Part shown: in pieces, positions 7,150 through 20,890 of the stretch
Layout: the number at the start of each line of letters is the position of its first letter
Numbering within the stretch: the first letter of the stretch is position 1
Position numbers and translations under genes: made by a program
The notes under the pieces: model-generated
Databases searched by the model: none
What the model saw: the letters and a program-made list of their open reading frames with translations, nothing else
What the model was told of the DNA's origin: nothing
Source: Xenophilus azovorans DSM 13620
Lineage (GTDB): Bacteria > Pseudomonadota > Gammaproteobacteria > Burkholderiales > Burkholderiaceae_C
Direction of reading: 5' to 3'
NCBI RefSeq assembly: GCF_000745855.1
Contig: NZ_JQKD01000011.1
Location: forward strand, 62,001 to 126,000
DNA length: 64,000 bases

Positions 7150-7169
7150 GCCCCGATTGTCCGGCGCGC

Positions 7170-8027
7170 TCAGGCGGCCGGCAGGGCCTGCGGCGTCACG
7201 CGCTGCGCAGGATCGGTATCTTTCGACGCCTGCGCGCCCGGCGCGGGGGCGAGCCAGCGGCGGGCGGCGGCTTCCAGTGCGGGCAGGTCGCCGCTGCCGG
7301 TGAGTTCGATGCCGCCGGCAGCGCCGGGGCCTGCGAGCAGGCCGGCCTCGGCCAGCAGCTGGCGCGTGCGCAGGGACACCGGCGCGCCGGTGTCCAGGAA
7401 GCGCACCGAGGCCGGCGCATGGCGCCGCAGCACGCCGGTCGCGAAGGGGTAGTGGGTGCAGCCCAGCACCACGGTGTCCGTTTCGCCAGCCCCGGCACCG
7501 AAGGGGCCGGCCGCCTGCATGTAGCGGGCGCACAGCGCGTCGATTTCGCCGGCATCCGCGCGCTCGATGGCATCGGCCAGCCCGTCGCAGGGCACGGCCA
7601 CCACCTGCGCGCGGGGCGCCGCCGTTTCCTGCAGCCGCCGGAACTTGGCGCTGGCCAGGGTGCCGCGGGTGGCCAGCACGGCAATGCGGCCGCGGCTGGC
7701 GGCCACGGCGGGTTTGAGCGCCGGTTCCACCCCCACGATGGGCAGCCCGGGCCACAGGGCCCGCAGTTCGTGGATGGCGGCGGCGGTGGCGGTGTTGCAG
7801 GCCACCACCAGCGCCTTCACGCCCCGGCCTTCGACCAAGTCATTCGCCACGGCCAGGGTGCGTGCGAGCACATAGGCGTCGCCGCGCTCGCCATACGGCG
7901 CGTGCGCGGTGTCGGCGTAGTAGACGAAACGCTCGTGCGGCAAGGCCTCGCGCAGCGCCTCGAGCACGCTCAGGCCGCCGACGCCGCTGTCGAACACGCC
8001 GATGGGCGAGCGGGCGTCGGCGTGCAT
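7170..8027 (-). CDS. murI: Glutamate racemase
   Basis: This 285-residue enzyme makes D-glutamate for peptidoglycan in the cytoplasm. Family marks are FDSGVGGLSV at residues 12-21, the catalytic cysteine in VVACNTATAA near residue 75, and the second in VLGCTHYPF near residue 190. It starts 4 bp after the class I fumarase stop on the same strand, so the two are probably co-transcribed. The C-terminal 45 residues are Ala/Pro-rich and extend past the usual end. Confidence 0.95.
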   Translation of the reverse strand: MHADARSPIGVFDSGVGGLSVLEALREALPHERFVYYADTAHAPYGERGDAYVLARTLAVANDLVEGRGVKALVVACNTATAAAIHELRALWPGLPIVGVEPALKPAVAASRGRIAVLATRGTLASAKFRRLQETAAPRAQVVAVPCDGLADAIERADAGEIDALCARYMQAAGPFGAGAGETDTVVLGCTHYPFATGVLRRHAPASVRFLDTGAPVSLRTRQLLAEAGLLAGPGAAGGIELTGSGDLPALEAAARRWLAPAPGAQASKDTDPAQRVTPQALPAA

Positions 8028-8031
8028 GCGG

Positions 8032-9582
8032 TCAGGCCGTCTCCAGGGCGATGCCCTTGAACTCGCCGCTGGCGATGCGCTTGCTCCACTCGGCGGGGCC
8101 GGTGACGTGCGCGCTGGTGCCGCCGGCGTCGACCGCCACTGTCACCGGCATGTCCACCACGTCGAACTCGTAGATGGCTTCCATGCCCAGATCGGCGAAG
8201 CCGACCACCTTGGCGGTCTTGATCGCCTTGCTGACCAGGTAGGCGGCGCCGCCCACGGCCATCAGGTAGGCGCTCTTGTGCTTCTGGATGGCCTCGATGG
8301 CGGTCGGGCCGCGCTCGGCCTTGCCGATCATGGCGATCAGGCCGGTCTGCGACAGCATCATGTCGGTGAACTTGTCCATGCGCGTGGCGGTGGTCGGGCC
8401 AGCGGGGCCGACGGCCTCGTCCTTCACCGGATCGACCGGGCCGACGTAGTAGATGACGCGGTTGGTGAAGTCCACCGGCAGCGGTTCGCCCTTGGCCAGC
8501 ATGTCCTGGATGCGCTTGTGCGCGGCGTCGCGGCCGGTGAGCATCCTGCCGTTCAGCAGCAGCGTCTGGCCGGGCTTCCAGCTGGCGACTTCCTCCTTGG
8601 TCAGCGTGTCCAGGTTGACGCGCTGGCTCTTCTGCGTGTCGGGCGCCCAGTCCACCTTGGGCCACAGGTCCAGGCTCGGCGGCGTGAGGTACGCCGGGCC
8701 GGAGCCGTCGAGCACGAAGTGCGCGTGCCGCGTGGCGGCGCAGTTGGGGATCATCGCCACCGGCTTGCTGGCCGCGTGCGTGGGATGCATCTTGATCTTG
8801 ATGTCGAGCACCGTGGTCAGGCCGCCCAGGCCCTGCGCGCCGATGCCCAGCGCGTTGACCTTCTCGTACAGCTCCAGGCGCAGCTCCTCGACCTGCGTGA
8901 GTTTCTCGCCCTTGGCGGCCTTGGCCTGCAGCTCGTACATGTCCAGGTCGTCCATCAGCGACTCCTTGGCCATCAGCACCGCCTTCTCGGCCGTGCCGCC
9001 GATGCCGATGCCCAGCATGCCGGGCGGGCACCAGCCCGCGCCCATGGTCGGCACCGTCTTGAGCACCCAGTCGACCACCGAGTCGCTCGGGTTGAGCATC
9101 ACCATCTTGCTCTTGTTCTCGCTGCCGCCGCCCTTGGCCGCGACGGTGATGTCCACCGTGTCGCCGGGCACGATCTCGGTGAAGACCACCGCGGGCGTGT
9201 TGTCCTTGGTGTTCTTGCGAGCGAACTGCGGATCGGCCACCACGCTGGCGCGCAGCGTGTTGTCGGGGTGGTTGTAGCCGCGGCGCACGCCCTCGTTGAC
9301 GGCGTCTTCCAGGCTGCCGGTGAAGCCGCCCCAGCGCACGTCCATGCCGACCTTGAGGAAGACGTTGACGATGCCGGTGTCCTGGCAGATCGGGCGGTGG
9401 CCGGTCGCGCTCATCTTGCTGTTGGTGAGGATCTGCGCCATCGCGTCCTTGGCCGCCGCGCTCTGCTCGCGCTCGTAGGCGCGGGCCAGGTGGGCGATGT
9501 AGTCGGCGGGATGGTAGTAGCTGATGTACTGCAGGGCCGCGGCGATCGATTCGATCAGGTCGTCTTGCTGGATCGTGGTCAT
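8032..9582 (-). CDS. Class I (iron-sulfur) fumarate hydratase
   Basis: This 516-residue enzyme interconverts fumarate and malate. Three cysteine motifs that hold the 4Fe-4S cluster are present: RPICQDTG near residue 64, [14 protein letters not shown] near 180 and [12 protein letters not shown] near 278. The two usual domains are complete. This form is oxygen-sensitive, and a class II enzyme is encoded divergently 167 bp away. FumA and FumB of E. coli belong to the same class; I do not assign a letter. Confidence 0.95.
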   Translation of the reverse strand: MTTIQQDDLIESIAAALQYISYYHPADYIAHLARAYEREQSAAAKDAMAQILTNSKMSATGHRPICQDTGIVNVFLKVGMDVRWGGFTGSLEDAVNEGVRRGYNHPDNTLRASVVADPQFARKNTKDNTPAVVFTEIVPGDTVDITVAAKGGGSENKSKMVMLNPSDSVVDWVLKTVPTMGAGWCPPGMLGIGIGGTAEKAVLMAKESLMDDLDMYELQAKAAKGEKLTQVEELRLELYEKVNALGIGAQGLGGLTTVLDIKIKMHPTHAASKPVAMIPNCAATRHAHFVLDGSGPAYLTPPSLDLWPKVDWAPDTQKSQRVNLDTLTKEEVASWKPGQTLLLNGRMLTGRDAAHKRIQDMLAKGEPLPVDFTNRVIYYVGPVDPVKDEAVGPAGPTTATRMDKFTDMMLSQTGLIAMIGKAERGPTAIEAIQKHKSAYLMAVGGAAYLVSKAIKTAKVVGFADLGMEAIYEFDVVDMPVTVAVDAGGTSAHVTGPAEWSKRIASGEFKGIALETA

Positions 9583-9689
9583 GGTCGTGTCGTGGGGGAG
9601 AGGAGGCAGATGGCCCGTCGTGGCGCGGGTCTGGCGGGATTATCGGACGGCCCGTCCCATCCACGCCGGCGCGGCAAGACCATGAAGAT

Positions 9690-9702
9690 GAGAACTCTTC
9701 TC
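9690..9702. promoter_or_regulatory. Palindrome GAGAA-N3-TTCTC between the two fumarase genes
   Basis: A 13-bp dyad lies in the 167-bp divergent region between the class I fumarase (ATG 9582) and fumC (ATG 9750). A shared operator for a redox or iron regulator would make sense for an iron-dependent and an iron-independent isoenzyme. The dyad is short and the binder is unknown. Confidence 0.35.
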
Positions 9703-9749
9703 GTTTGAGCCGATACTCGCAGGTTCCGATCCACCGAGCGAACACGAGC

Positions 9750-11141
<1,392 letters not shown>

Positions 11142-11154
11142 GCCGGCGCGAATG

Positions 11155-11184
11155 AAAAAAGGCCGCATCCAGCGGCCCTTTTCC
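11155..11184. terminator. Bidirectional terminator between fumC and proX
   Basis: GGCCGC-ATCCA-GCGGCC (11161-11176) is flanked by an A run on the left and a T run on the right. It can therefore terminate both fumC (plus) and proVWX (minus), which converge here. Confidence 0.75.
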
Positions 11185-11197
11185 TTGTGCGCGGCGC

Positions 11198-12220
11198 TCA
11201 GCCGCCCGCGGCCTTCAGCGCCGCATCGATCCAGCCGTCGAAGGTCTTCTGGTGGCCCTTGATCCAGGCATCGGTGTGGCGCTCCACGTCGGCAGGCTTG
11301 TTCTCGCCGTCGCGCATGCGCAGGTTCTGCGCGTTGATGTCGCCCACCGGGAGCTGCATCACCTCGAACAGCTTCGCGGCGGCCGGGTTCTTCTCGGCGA
11401 AGGCCTTGTTCGCCACGATGCGCTGGGTGTTGGCGACGAAGCCGTAGTTCTTGCCGTTGGCCAGCTTGGTGTCGATCTTGGCCTGCTCGCCGGGCAGGGC
11501 GGAGAAGGGCACCTGCAGCCAGGCCACTTCCTGGCCGGGGCGCAGCACGCCGCTCACCCAGTAGGGCGTCCAGGTGTAGTAGAGGATCGGCCTGCCCTGC
11601 TTGAAGCGCGTGATGGTGTCGGCCATCAGCGCCGCATAGCTGCCCTGCACGTGCCGGACGCTGTCGCGCAGCTTGTAGGCGTCGAGCTGGTGCTCGATCA
11701 CCGCCTCGCAGCCCCAGCCGGGGTTGCAGCCCGTCAGGTCGGCCTTGCCGTCGCCGTCGGCGTCGAAGAGCTTGGCGATCTTCGGGTCGGCGAGCTGGTC
11801 GATGCTGGTGATGCCGTGCTCGTCGGCGGTCTTCTTGTCGATCAGGTAGCCCTGCACCGCGCCGGTCGAGTACCTGCCGGTGCGCGAGAGCTTGGCGTCG
11901 CCGCCGGCGTTCTTGTAGAAGTCGGCGTGCAGCGGGTCCCAGTGGTCGGCCATGAAGGTGGCGTCGCCGTTGGCGATGGCGATGTGGGCCGTCGGGTACT
12001 CCACCTCGCGGATGGGCTGCACGTCGTAGCCGAGCTTCTCCAGCGCGCGCGAGACCAGCAGCGTCTGGAAGGTCTCCTCGGCGATCGAGCTTTGCAGCGG
12101 CTGCACCCGGATGCCCTTGCCGGGCAGGGCCTGTGCAGTGGCGGCGGCGCTGCCGGCGGCCAGCAGGCCGGCGGCGAGGAGGGCGCGCCAGCGGGCGAGG
12201 GGAGAGGACGGGATCGTCAT
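11198..12220 (-). CDS. proX: Glycine betaine/proline ABC transporter, substrate-binding protein
   Basis: The protein has 340 residues. Residues 1-31 are a signal peptide ending TAQA, giving a periplasmic OpuAC-type receptor. Trp-rich segments ([16 protein letters not shown]) match the aromatic betaine-binding cage of ProX. It is the third gene of proV-proW-proX, each separated by 25-41 bp. An in-frame opening far upstream is only a chance continuation into the proW region. Uptake of osmoprotectants is the likely role. Confidence 0.93.
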   Translation of the reverse strand: MTIPSSPLARWRALLAAGLLAAGSAAATAQALPGKGIRVQPLQSSIAEETFQTLLVSRALEKLGYDVQPIREVEYPTAHIAIANGDATFMADHWDPLHADFYKNAGGDAKLSRTGRYSTGAVQGYLIDKKTADEHGITSIDQLADPKIAKLFDADGDGKADLTGCNPGWGCEAVIEHQLDAYKLRDSVRHVQGSYAALMADTITRFKQGRPILYYTWTPYWVSGVLRPGQEVAWLQVPFSALPGEQAKIDTKLANGKNYGFVANTQRIVANKAFAEKNPAAAKLFEVMQLPVGDINAQNLRMRDGENKPADVERHTDAWIKGHQKTFDGWIDAALKAAGG

Positions 12221-12261
12221 GCGGTGGCTCCTTTGGGTGTTGTTGCGGGAGAAGCAGGGGC

Positions 12262-13485
12262 TCAGTGCGTGCGGGCGGCGAGGACCGGCTGCGCTTCGGC
12301 GTTCGGTGTGGAAGCTGCGTCGGCAGTGGCCTGCCGCTTCGGCTGCATGAGCCGCCAGGCCAGCCCGACCGGCCCGGCCTGCCACCAGTGGCGCGCGCCG
12401 CGGCGCGGCTGGCCCATGGCCTGGGTGATGCGGTCCAGCGTGATGGCCAGCAGCACGATGCCCAGGCCGCCGATGGTGGCCAGGCCCATGTCCAGGCGGC
12501 CGATGCCGCGCAGCACCATCTGGCCCAGGCCGCCAACGGCGATCATGGAGGCGATCACCACCATCGACAGCGACAGCATCAGCGCCTGGTTGATGCCGGC
12601 CATGATCGAGGGCATCGCCAGCGGCAGCTGCACCTTGGCCAGCAGCTGCCAGGGCGAGGCGCCGTACGAGCGCGCGGCCTCCACCAGGTCGGGCCGCACC
12701 TGGCGGATGCCCAGCGTGGTCAGGCGCACCAGCGGCGGCAGCGCGAAGACGATGGTGACGATCACGCCCGGCACGTTGCCGATGCCGAACAGCATCACCA
12801 CCGGCACCAGGTAGACGAAGGCGGGCGTGGTCTGCATCGCGTCGAGCAGCGGGCGCACGATGCGCTGGGCGCGCTCGCTGGCGGCCAGGCCGATGCCCAG
12901 CGGCAGCCCGATCAGGACGCAGAAGGCCAGCGAGGTCAGCACCAGCGAGAGCGTGGTCATGGCCTCGGGCCAGATGCCCAGCAGCGCCACCAGCAGCAGC
13001 GAGACCACGGCGCCGATCGCCACCGCGCGTCCGGCGCACTGCCAGGCGATCAGGCCCAGCAGGGCCAGCATCACCGGTGCGGGCACCGCCAGCAGCGCCG
13101 ACTCCACGCCGCCGAGCGTGGCGTCGATGGGGCCGCGCACGGCCTGGAAGAAGGGGCGGAAGTGCTCCACCGTCCAGGCCAGGCCGCCGTTGATCCAGTC
13201 GTGCACCGGCAGGCTGCCGTCCCACAGCTGGGAGAGCTGGAACCCGCCGGCGGTGTCGAGCGCGCCGGGATCGGGGGTGGCGGCGGCCGCGGTGCCGTCC
13301 AGCCAGCCGGCGTCGCCGCCGCCCTCGGCGATGGCGGCCCACGGGTCGTCATCCGCCGCGGGCGCGGGGCTCGCCGGCGCGGCGCCGACGGCCGCCCAGG
13401 GATCGTCGGCGGCCGGTGCGCCGGGGTTCACCAGGCCGTCGAGCGCAGTGCGGTCGGTCGTGCTCGGAAGGGTGTTGTCGTCCAT
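12262..13485 (-). CDS. proW: Glycine betaine/proline ABC transporter, permease
   Basis: The protein has 407 residues. The permease core aligns from memory almost block for block with enterobacterial ProW, including [16 protein letters not shown] and the EAA-type loop [18 protein letters not shown]. As in E. coli ProW, a long hydrophilic N-terminal tail precedes the first membrane helix; here it carries two copies of DDPWAA (about residues 27-32 and 46-51). ATG 13485 has CAGGAGG upstream, which excludes the longer frame. Confidence 0.93.
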   Translation of the reverse strand: MDDNTLPSTTDRTALDGLVNPGAPAADDPWAAVGAAPASPAPAADDDPWAAIAEGGGDAGWLDGTAAAATPDPGALDTAGGFQLSQLWDGSLPVHDWINGGLAWTVEHFRPFFQAVRGPIDATLGGVESALLAVPAPVMLALLGLIAWQCAGRAVAIGAVVSLLLVALLGIWPEAMTTLSLVLTSLAFCVLIGLPLGIGLAASERAQRIVRPLLDAMQTTPAFVYLVPVVMLFGIGNVPGVIVTIVFALPPLVRLTTLGIRQVRPDLVEAARSYGASPWQLLAKVQLPLAMPSIMAGINQALMLSLSMVVIASMIAVGGLGQMVLRGIGRLDMGLATIGGLGIVLLAITLDRITQAMGQPRRGARHWWQAGPVGLAWRLMQPKRQATADAASTPNAEAQPVLAARTH

Positions 13486-13510
13486 CTTTCTGTCCTCCTG
13501 AGGTGTGGGT

Positions 13511-14710
13511 TCAACCGGTGTTGCGGTCCATGAAGCGCAGCAGCGTGGTCTTGCTGATGGCGCCGACGTAGCGGCCGCCTTCGTCCACCACCGGCAGCGG
13601 CCAGGGCGACTGCGCCACCTGGCCGAACAGTTCATTGACGGGGTGGATGGCGGCCACCGTGCGCACCTCGGGCAGGAAGGCGTGGTGCAGGCCCAGCGAG
13701 CCCTCGTGGTCCTTCAGCGCGGTGCGCAGCGATTCGGCCGAGACCAGGCCGAGGAACTGCTGGCGCGTGTCGACCACGAAGCCGAACTCGCGGTCCTGGC
13801 TCTCCAGCATCGACAGCGTGGAGCGCGCGCCGCGGCTGGGCGTCTCGGCCACCACCACCTGGGTGCGCCGAGCGATGTCGCCGGCCTTGAACACGGCCGC
13901 CGCATCGACGCCGCGCACGAAGTTGCGCACGTAGTCGTCAGCCGGGTTGCGCAGGATCTCCTCGGGCGTGCCCACCTGCACCACCTGGCCGTCCTTCATG
14001 ATGGCGATGCGGTCGCCGATGCGCATGGCCTCGTCCAGGTCGTGCGAGATGAAGACGATGGTGCGCCGCTTGACCTGCTGCAGCCGCAGCAGCTCGCTCT
14101 GCATGTCGGTGCGGATGATCGGGTCGAGCGCGGAGAAGGCCTCGTCCATCAGCAGGATGGACGGGTCCGAGGCCAGCGCGCGGGCCAGGCCCACGCGCTG
14201 CTGCATGCCGCCGGAGAGTTCGTCGGGGTAGCTGTCGCCCCAGCCGGCCAGGCCGACTTGCGCCAGCGCCTCGTCGGCCTGCGCCAGGCGCGCTGTCTTG
14301 TCCACGCCGGCCAGCTCCAGGCCGAAGGCGGTGTTGTCGCGCACCGTCATGTGCGGCAGCAGCGCGAAGGACTGGAACACCATGCTGATGTCCTTGCGGC
14401 GCAGGGCGCGCAGCTCGGCGTCGGAGAGCTTGAAGATGTCGCGCCCGTCGACGACGACGCGCCCGGCGCTGGGCTCGATCAGCCGGTTGAGCAGGCGCAC
14501 CAGCGTGGACTTGCCCGAGCCGGACAGGCCCATGATGACGAAGATCTCGCCGGCCTTGATGTCGAAGTGCGCGTCGAAGACGCCGATGGACTGCCCGGTG
14601 CGGGCGAGGATCTCCTGCTTGGACAGGCCCTCGCGCACCAGCGCGAGCGCGGCCTCCGGGTCGTCGCCGAAGACCTTGAACACGTGGTCGATCTGGATGT
14701 CTTTTGCCAT
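13511..14710 (-). CDS. proV: Glycine betaine/proline ABC transporter, ATPase
   Basis: The protein has 399 residues. Walker A is GLSGSGKST near residues 61-69, the ABC signature is LSGGMQQRV and Walker B is [12 protein letters not shown]. Two CBS domains occupy roughly residues 275-395; they sense ionic strength in this family. ATG 14710 lies behind AAGGAGG. It is first in the proVWX operon, with about 330 bp of leader to a possible promoter. Confidence 0.94.
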   Translation of the reverse strand: MAKDIQIDHVFKVFGDDPEAALALVREGLSKQEILARTGQSIGVFDAHFDIKAGEIFVIMGLSGSGKSTLVRLLNRLIEPSAGRVVVDGRDIFKLSDAELRALRRKDISMVFQSFALLPHMTVRDNTAFGLELAGVDKTARLAQADEALAQVGLAGWGDSYPDELSGGMQQRVGLARALASDPSILLMDEAFSALDPIIRTDMQSELLRLQQVKRRTIVFISHDLDEAMRIGDRIAIMKDGQVVQVGTPEEILRNPADDYVRNFVRGVDAAAVFKAGDIARRTQVVVAETPSRGARSTLSMLESQDREFGFVVDTRQQFLGLVSAESLRTALKDHEGSLGLHHAFLPEVRTVAAIHPVNELFGQVAQSPWPLPVVDEGGRYVGAISKTTLLRFMDRNTG

Positions 14711-15142
14711 GGCGGCAGGCCTCCTTGGGTAAGGGTGGGCTTGGCAATGGCCGCCTGGAAAAGCAAGCGTGCAGGCGACCGCGGACCGCAGCCGCAGGGC
14801 AGGCACTGAAGACGACGAGGTGCGACGCAGCCAGCGCCCGTCACGCACAGCGGGGGCCGTTCGGCGGGCCTGGTCGAGGGGGCCGAGCGGAGCAGTGCGA
14901 CGCGGCGTCGGGGTGGCTGGCAGCGCCAGCCGCCGCCGGCCAGGGGCCGGCGCAGGGATCTGGCGCCGCGACGGGATGCAGGAACGATCCGCGAGTAGCG
15001 CGCAGAGCGCCGGCGGAAAGCCCGCCGGCTGTGGAAAAGACCTCTATTGTAGTCGACTTTGTCCGGATGAAATCCGGATGTTCCCGAATTCAGCCGCGTT
15101 CTGTGGTCATGTCACCGGGATGTGGATGGATCAGCCGGCAAT
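14711..15142. other. 432-bp gene-free leader of proVWX
   Basis: No gene is supported here. It contains a GC-rich hairpin (GCCGGCGG/CCGCCGGC, about 15010-15029) that would fall early in the proV leader RNA, plus the promoter-like region listed next. The remainder shows nothing. Confidence 0.55.
15046..15080 (-). promoter_or_regulatory. Candidate proV promoter with tandem CATCCGGA repeats
   Basis: On the minus strand a TACAAT -10 element (15051-15046) is preceded by two direct copies of CATCCGGA, 11 bp apart, covering the -20 to -40 zone. No good -35 hexamer is visible, so an activator or alternative holoenzyme may be needed. The repeats are seen; function is inferred. Confidence 0.4.
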
Positions 15143-16120
15143 TCACTGGGGCCGTCGGCGCGAGGCCGATCGCGCGGCTGCCAGCCGCTCGATGCGGTCG
15201 ACCACCCAGTCGACCGTGCGGTCCGTCCAGGCGTCGACGCGCTCGCCCAGCGTGGGCATGGGAGGTCGGTCCAGTTCCAGTTGCGCGATGAGTTCGCGCG
15301 CTTTGTCGCTGCCCTGCGCGGCCGCCAGGCGCAGCCAGCGCTCGGCTTCCAGCAGGTCGGGTGCCGGGCCGTCGTGGCGCAGGTGCAGGCGGGCCGCCTG
15401 CAGTTGCGCTTCGAGCAGGCCGGCCTCGGCGGCGCGCCGGTACAGGTCCAGCGCGGCGCCCAGGTCGGGGGCGGCGGCCTCGCCGTGCGTCAGGCGCTGG
15501 GCACGGATGCACAGGGCCTCGGGTGAATCCTCGGACGGCTGGCTGGGCGCGGGCATCTCCGGCGGCCAGGGCTCGCCGGCGCGCGGCGGCAGGGGCGCCT
15601 TGGCCCGTTCGGCATCGCGCAAGGCCTCGGGCCACCAGGCGGCGGCCGCCGCCTGCAGCCCCTGCGGCACCGCGCCGGATGTGCCGAACAGCCGTCCGCA
15701 CAGGGCCGCCAGGGGCAGGAAGAGCAGGGCGCCGTCGGCATTCCGCGCATCGCCGAAGCGCGCGCTCAGCGCGGCATGGAAGGGGTGGGCCGGCAGCGGC
15801 GGCGGCGGCGCCAGCGCCGCGGCCTGCGCCGGCAGCAGCCACTGCGGGGCACGCTCCATCGCGCGGCCGATCACTTCGCCGGCATAGAAGGCCAGCAGGC
15901 ACAGCAGCTGGCGCTGCGCCGCGTCGGCCAGGAAGTCGGCCTCCTGCGGCCGGCGCGCGCTGCGCACGGCGTCCAGGAAGATGTCGATGCGCCCCAGGCT
16001 GGCCGGGGAATAGTCGAGCCGGCAGCGGCGCAGCAGGGGCTCGAAGGGCAGGCCGCCCTCGGAGGGCAGGCCGCGCTCCCACCGGGCAAGACTCGACTGT
16101 GCGGCGGCGCCCGGGGTCAC
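15143..16120 (-). CDS. Sel1-repeat (TPR-like) protein
   Basis: The protein has 325 residues starting at GTG 16120, 11 bp after the UPF0114 gene stop with AAGG upstream. The C-terminal half has two or three Sel1-type helical repeats, such as ALDLYRRAAEAGLLEAQLQAARLH (written as two helices) and AERWLRLAAAQGSDKARELI. These make protein-interaction surfaces. No signal peptide or membrane helix is evident. The N-terminal half is Ala/Pro-rich and unassigned. It is probably co-transcribed with the UPF0114 gene. Confidence 0.7.
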   Translation of the reverse strand: MTPGAAAQSSLARWERGLPSEGGLPFEPLLRRCRLDYSPASLGRIDIFLDAVRSARRPQEADFLADAAQRQLLCLLAFYAGEVIGRAMERAPQWLLPAQAAALAPPPPLPAHPFHAALSARFGDARNADGALLFLPLAALCGRLFGTSGAVPQGLQAAAAAWWPEALRDAERAKAPLPPRAGEPWPPEMPAPSQPSEDSPEALCIRAQRLTHGEAAAPDLGAALDLYRRAAEAGLLEAQLQAARLHLRHDGPAPDLLEAERWLRLAAAQGSDKARELIAQLELDRPPMPTLGERVDAWTDRTVDWVVDRIERLAAARSASRRRPQ

Positions 16121-16131
16121 GGCCTGGCCTT

Positions 16132-16746
16132 TCAGTGCCTGTCTTCCGGGCCGGACATCAGCCGGTCGGTGTAGGCGATGGCCATGGCCGAGAGCAGGAA
16201 CACCGCATGGATCACCGTCTGCGCGATCAGCACCTTGTCGGTGTAGTTCTCGGCGTTGATGAAGGTCTTGAGCAGGTGGATGGAGCTGATGCCGATGATC
16301 GACATCGCCAGCTTGACCTTGAGCACGGAGGCGTTGACGTGGCTGAGCCACTCGGGCTGGTCGCGGTGGCCCTCGAGGTTCATGCGGCTGACGAAGGTCT
16401 CGTAGCCGCCGACGATCACCATGATGAGCAGGTTGGAGATCATCACCACGTCGATCAGCGCCAGCACCACCAGCATGATGACCGTCTCGTTGAGCGTGGT
16501 GATGGGCGCCGTGGTCTTGTAGCCGATGCTGGTGATCAGCGCCTGCAGGGCCTTCTCGCTGCCGAAGGCGGCCTCGACCAGGTGCGTCAGCTCGATCAGG
16601 AAGTGCACCACGTACACCGCCTGGGCCACGATCAGGCCCAGGTACAGCGGCAGTTGCAGCCAGCGGCTGGCGAAGATCAGGCTGGGCAGCGGGCGCAGGG
16701 GCGAGCCCTTGGGCGGGTTCATGTCGGAAGGATCGGGCAGGGACAT
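16132..16746 (-). CDS. UPF0114 (YqhA-like) membrane protein
   Basis: The protein has 204 residues with four probable membrane helices (about 30-50, 75-105, 145-165 and 175-195). The [14 protein letters not shown] start and the [23 protein letters not shown] segment typify the UPF0114/TIGR00645 family, whose role is unknown. ATG 16746 was preferred over longer in-frame options up to 16908 because the family starts close to this point. The Sel1-repeat gene follows on the same transcript. Confidence 0.87.
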   Translation of the reverse strand: MSLPDPSDMNPPKGSPLRPLPSLIFASRWLQLPLYLGLIVAQAVYVVHFLIELTHLVEAAFGSEKALQALITSIGYKTTAPITTLNETVIMLVVLALIDVVMISNLLIMVIVGGYETFVSRMNLEGHRDQPEWLSHVNASVLKVKLAMSIIGISSIHLLKTFINAENYTDKVLIAQTVIHAVFLLSAMAIAYTDRLMSGPEDRH

Positions 16747-16913
16747 CGCGGCGAGGGTGTCGTCGGGGGAGGCGGATTCTAGAAGCCCGCAGGGCCGCGC
16801 CTTCGCCCCGATGCACCCGTGCGCGGGCAGGACTACCATCGTCCGCGTCAGTGCTTCGTAAGAGTGGCGCCGCACAGTCCGTCCCGACAACTGCCTAGAA
16901 GGAGACACCAGTC

Positions 16914-18911
<1,998 letters not shown>

Positions 18912-18934
18912 CGCCCGCGACCGGCCAGCTTGCG

Positions 18935-18971
18935 ACGGCCCGCGCCACCGGACTACAGGGGCGCGGGCCGT
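18935..18971. terminator. 12-bp perfect stem after acs
   Basis: ACGGCCCGCGCC (18935-18946) pairs with GGCGCGGGCCGT (18960-18971) around a 13-nt loop, 24 bp after the acs stop. There is no T run; it is probably a rho-aided terminator or RNA-stabilising structure. Confidence 0.5.
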
Positions 18972-19015
18972 CCTGCGTTACAAACGGCGGAGTTGAAAAC
19001 TAGGAGAGGTTCACC

Positions 19016-19543
19016 ATGGGATTGCGCACAGGCATCCTTCTCGTCGTCGTTCTGCTCATCGCCGCGCTGGCCGCGCTCAACTGGGGCACGCTGGCCACGC
19101 CGACGATGATGTCCGTCGGCTTCATGCAGGTCACGGCCCCGCTGGGGCTGATCATGCTGGGGCTGACGGTGCTGCTGGGCTTGTTCTTCCTGATCTACGT
19201 GCTGTGGCTGCAGAGCAGCGTGCTGATGGACGCACGGCGCCACAGCAAGGAGATGCAGGCGCAGCGCGACCTGGCCGACAAGGCCGAGGCGTCCCGCTTC
19301 ACCGAACTGCGCAACTTCCTGGCGGCGCAGGAGAACGAGCACATGGCCCGCAACGGCGAGCGCCACGCCGCGCTGCTGGCGCGCATCGAGCAACTGGAAG
19401 ATGCGCTGCGCCAGCGCGCCGAGCAGATGGACAACACCGTGGCGGCGCACATCGGCCAACTGGAAGACCGGCTGGATCGCAGGGCGCAGCAACAGCCGCT
19501 GCCGCCGGCATCGTCGCCGGCCGGCGACGTCATCGGCCCCTGA
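19016..19543 (+). CDS. LapA-domain-like membrane protein with coiled coil
   Basis: The protein has 175 residues. Two membrane helices (about 5-22 and 42-64) separated by a short loop match the LapA/DUF1049 layout. Residues 72-155 form a long charged helix rich in Glu, Arg and Gln, probably a cytoplasmic coiled coil. The tail is Pro-rich. Start ATG 19016 follows AGGAGAGG. It stands alone between acs and the convergent sulfatase gene. LapA proteins act in LPS assembly control, but the link is not proven here. Confidence 0.65.
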   Translation: MGLRTGILLVVVLLIAALAALNWGTLATPTMMSVGFMQVTAPLGLIMLGLTVLLGLFFLIYVLWLQSSVLMDARRHSKEMQAQRDLADKAEASRFTELRNFLAAQENEHMARNGERHAALLARIEQLEDALRQRAEQMDNTVAAHIGQLEDRLDRRAQQQPLPPASSPAGDVIGP

Positions 19544-19564
19544 GCGCGTCCGGAAGCCTGCGCG

Positions 19565-20890
19565 TCAGCGCTGCGGCATGTCCTTGCAGGAGTAGCCCAG
19601 GCTGACGGTGGCGTCCTCGGGGATGGGCGGCATGGTGTCGTTCCACGCCTCCCAGGCTTGGCGCATGGCCGCCAGCCGCCCGGGCTCCTTCCTGGCCTGG
19701 TTGGCCCGCTCGCGCTCGTCGGCCTCGACGTCGAACAGGTAGTCGTTGCCATCCACCCGCAGGTACTTCCAGCGCCCCTGGCGCAGCGCCCGCTGGCCCC
19801 GGTGGTTCATGCGCCAGTGCAGGTCCCGCTCGAAGCCGCCTTGCGCCGGATCGCGCAGCACCCCCAGCAGCGACACCCCGTCCAGCGGGTACTCCGGATG
19901 CGCCGCCACCCCGGCCGCCTCCAGCATCGTGGCCGACCAGTCCATCGTCATGCACAGTTGACCGCTTTCGCCGCCCGCCCGGATAGCAGCCGGCCAGTGC
20001 GCGATCCACGGCACCCGGATGCCCCCTTCGGTCAGGTCCATCTTGCCGCCCACCAGCGGCCAGTTGTCCGAGAAGCGCTCGCCGCCGTTGTCGCTGGTGA
20101 ACACGATCAGCGTGTCGTCCAACTGGCCGTTCTTCTCCAGCGCCTGCACCAGCCAGCCGATGCCCTCGTCCATGTGGTGGATCATGCGCCGGTAGGTGTC
20201 CACGTTGCCGCCGGCCAGGTCGAACAGGTTGTCCTTGACCACGGCAGCGCGGCCGGCGTCCTCGCGCGTCTCCCAGGGCCAGTGCGGGGCGGTGTAGTGC
20301 AGGCTCAGGAAGAAGGGATCGTCGCCTTGGGCCATGCGATCCACAAAGTCCACGGCGCGGCGCGAGAGCAGATCGGTGAGGTAGCCCTCGTGCTGCTTTT
20401 CCTCCTCGCCGAACCACAGGTCGTGGCGCCCGGCGGAGTCGCAGTGCGTCCAGTAGTCCACGCCGCCGGACAGGGGGCCGAAGAACTCCTGGTAGCCCGA
20501 GCGCAGGGGGCCGAAGGCGGGCGGGTAGCCCAGGTGCCACTTGCCCACGAGGGCGGTGCGGTAGCCGGCGTCCTGCAGCAGCGAGGGCAGCGTGGGGTGC
20601 TCGGGCGGCAGGCCCAGGGTGGTGCTGCCGCGGCTTTTGCTGTTGATGGGCTCCTCGGCGGCGCCGCGCAGGCGGTACTGGTAGCGCGCGGTGATCAGGC
20701 CGAAGCGGGTGGGCGAGCACACGGGGGAGTTCGAGTAGCCCTGGGTGAATCGGATGCCCTGCGCGGCCAGGCGGTCGAGCACGGGGGAGACGGGGCCGAA
20801 GGAGGCCTCGCGCCCGCCGTAGCAGCCCAGGTCGGCGTAGCCCAGGTCGTCGGCAACGATGAAGATGAGGTTCGGCCGCTTCATGGGCAT
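19565..20890 (-). CDS. Sulfatase (arylsulfatase-like), cytoplasmic
   Basis: The protein has 441 residues. C58 in CSPTR is the cysteine converted to formylglycine in type I sulfatases. Metal ligands D14-D15 (VADDLG) and the SDNGGE segment in the second half are present, and GKWHLG follows the active-site region. No signal peptide is visible, so the enzyme should act inside the cell. The start ATG 20890 overlaps the TGA of the upstream Bug gene, so the two are coupled. An organic sulfate ester imported with help of the Bug receptor is the likely substrate. No maturation enzyme is nearby. Confidence 0.87.
   Translation of the reverse strand: MPMKRPNLIFIVADDLGYADLGCYGGREASFGPVSPVLDRLAAQGIRFTQGYSNSPVCSPTRFGLITARYQYRLRGAAEEPINSKSRGSTTLGLPPEHPTLPSLLQDAGYRTALVGKWHLGYPPAFGPLRSGYQEFFGPLSGGVDYWTHCDSAGRHDLWFGEEEKQHEGYLTDLLSRRAVDFVDRMAQGDDPFFLSLHYTAPHWPWETREDAGRAAVVKDNLFDLAGGNVDTYRRMIHHMDEGIGWLVQALEKNGQLDDTLIVFTSDNGGERFSDNWPLVGGKMDLTEGGIRVPWIAHWPAAIRAGGESGQLCMTMDWSATMLEAAGVAAHPEYPLDGVSLLGVLRDPAQGGFERDLHWRMNHRGQRALRQGRWKYLRVDGNDYLFDVEADERERANQARKEPGRLAAMRQAWEAWNDTMPPIPEDATVSLGYSCKDMPQR

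Noticed and set aside
12262-13635. Unusual N-terminal extension of ProW with DDPWAA repeats as a novelty
   Set aside because: Enterobacterial ProW also has a long hydrophilic tail with similar Asp/Trp/Pro content, so this is normal for the family.
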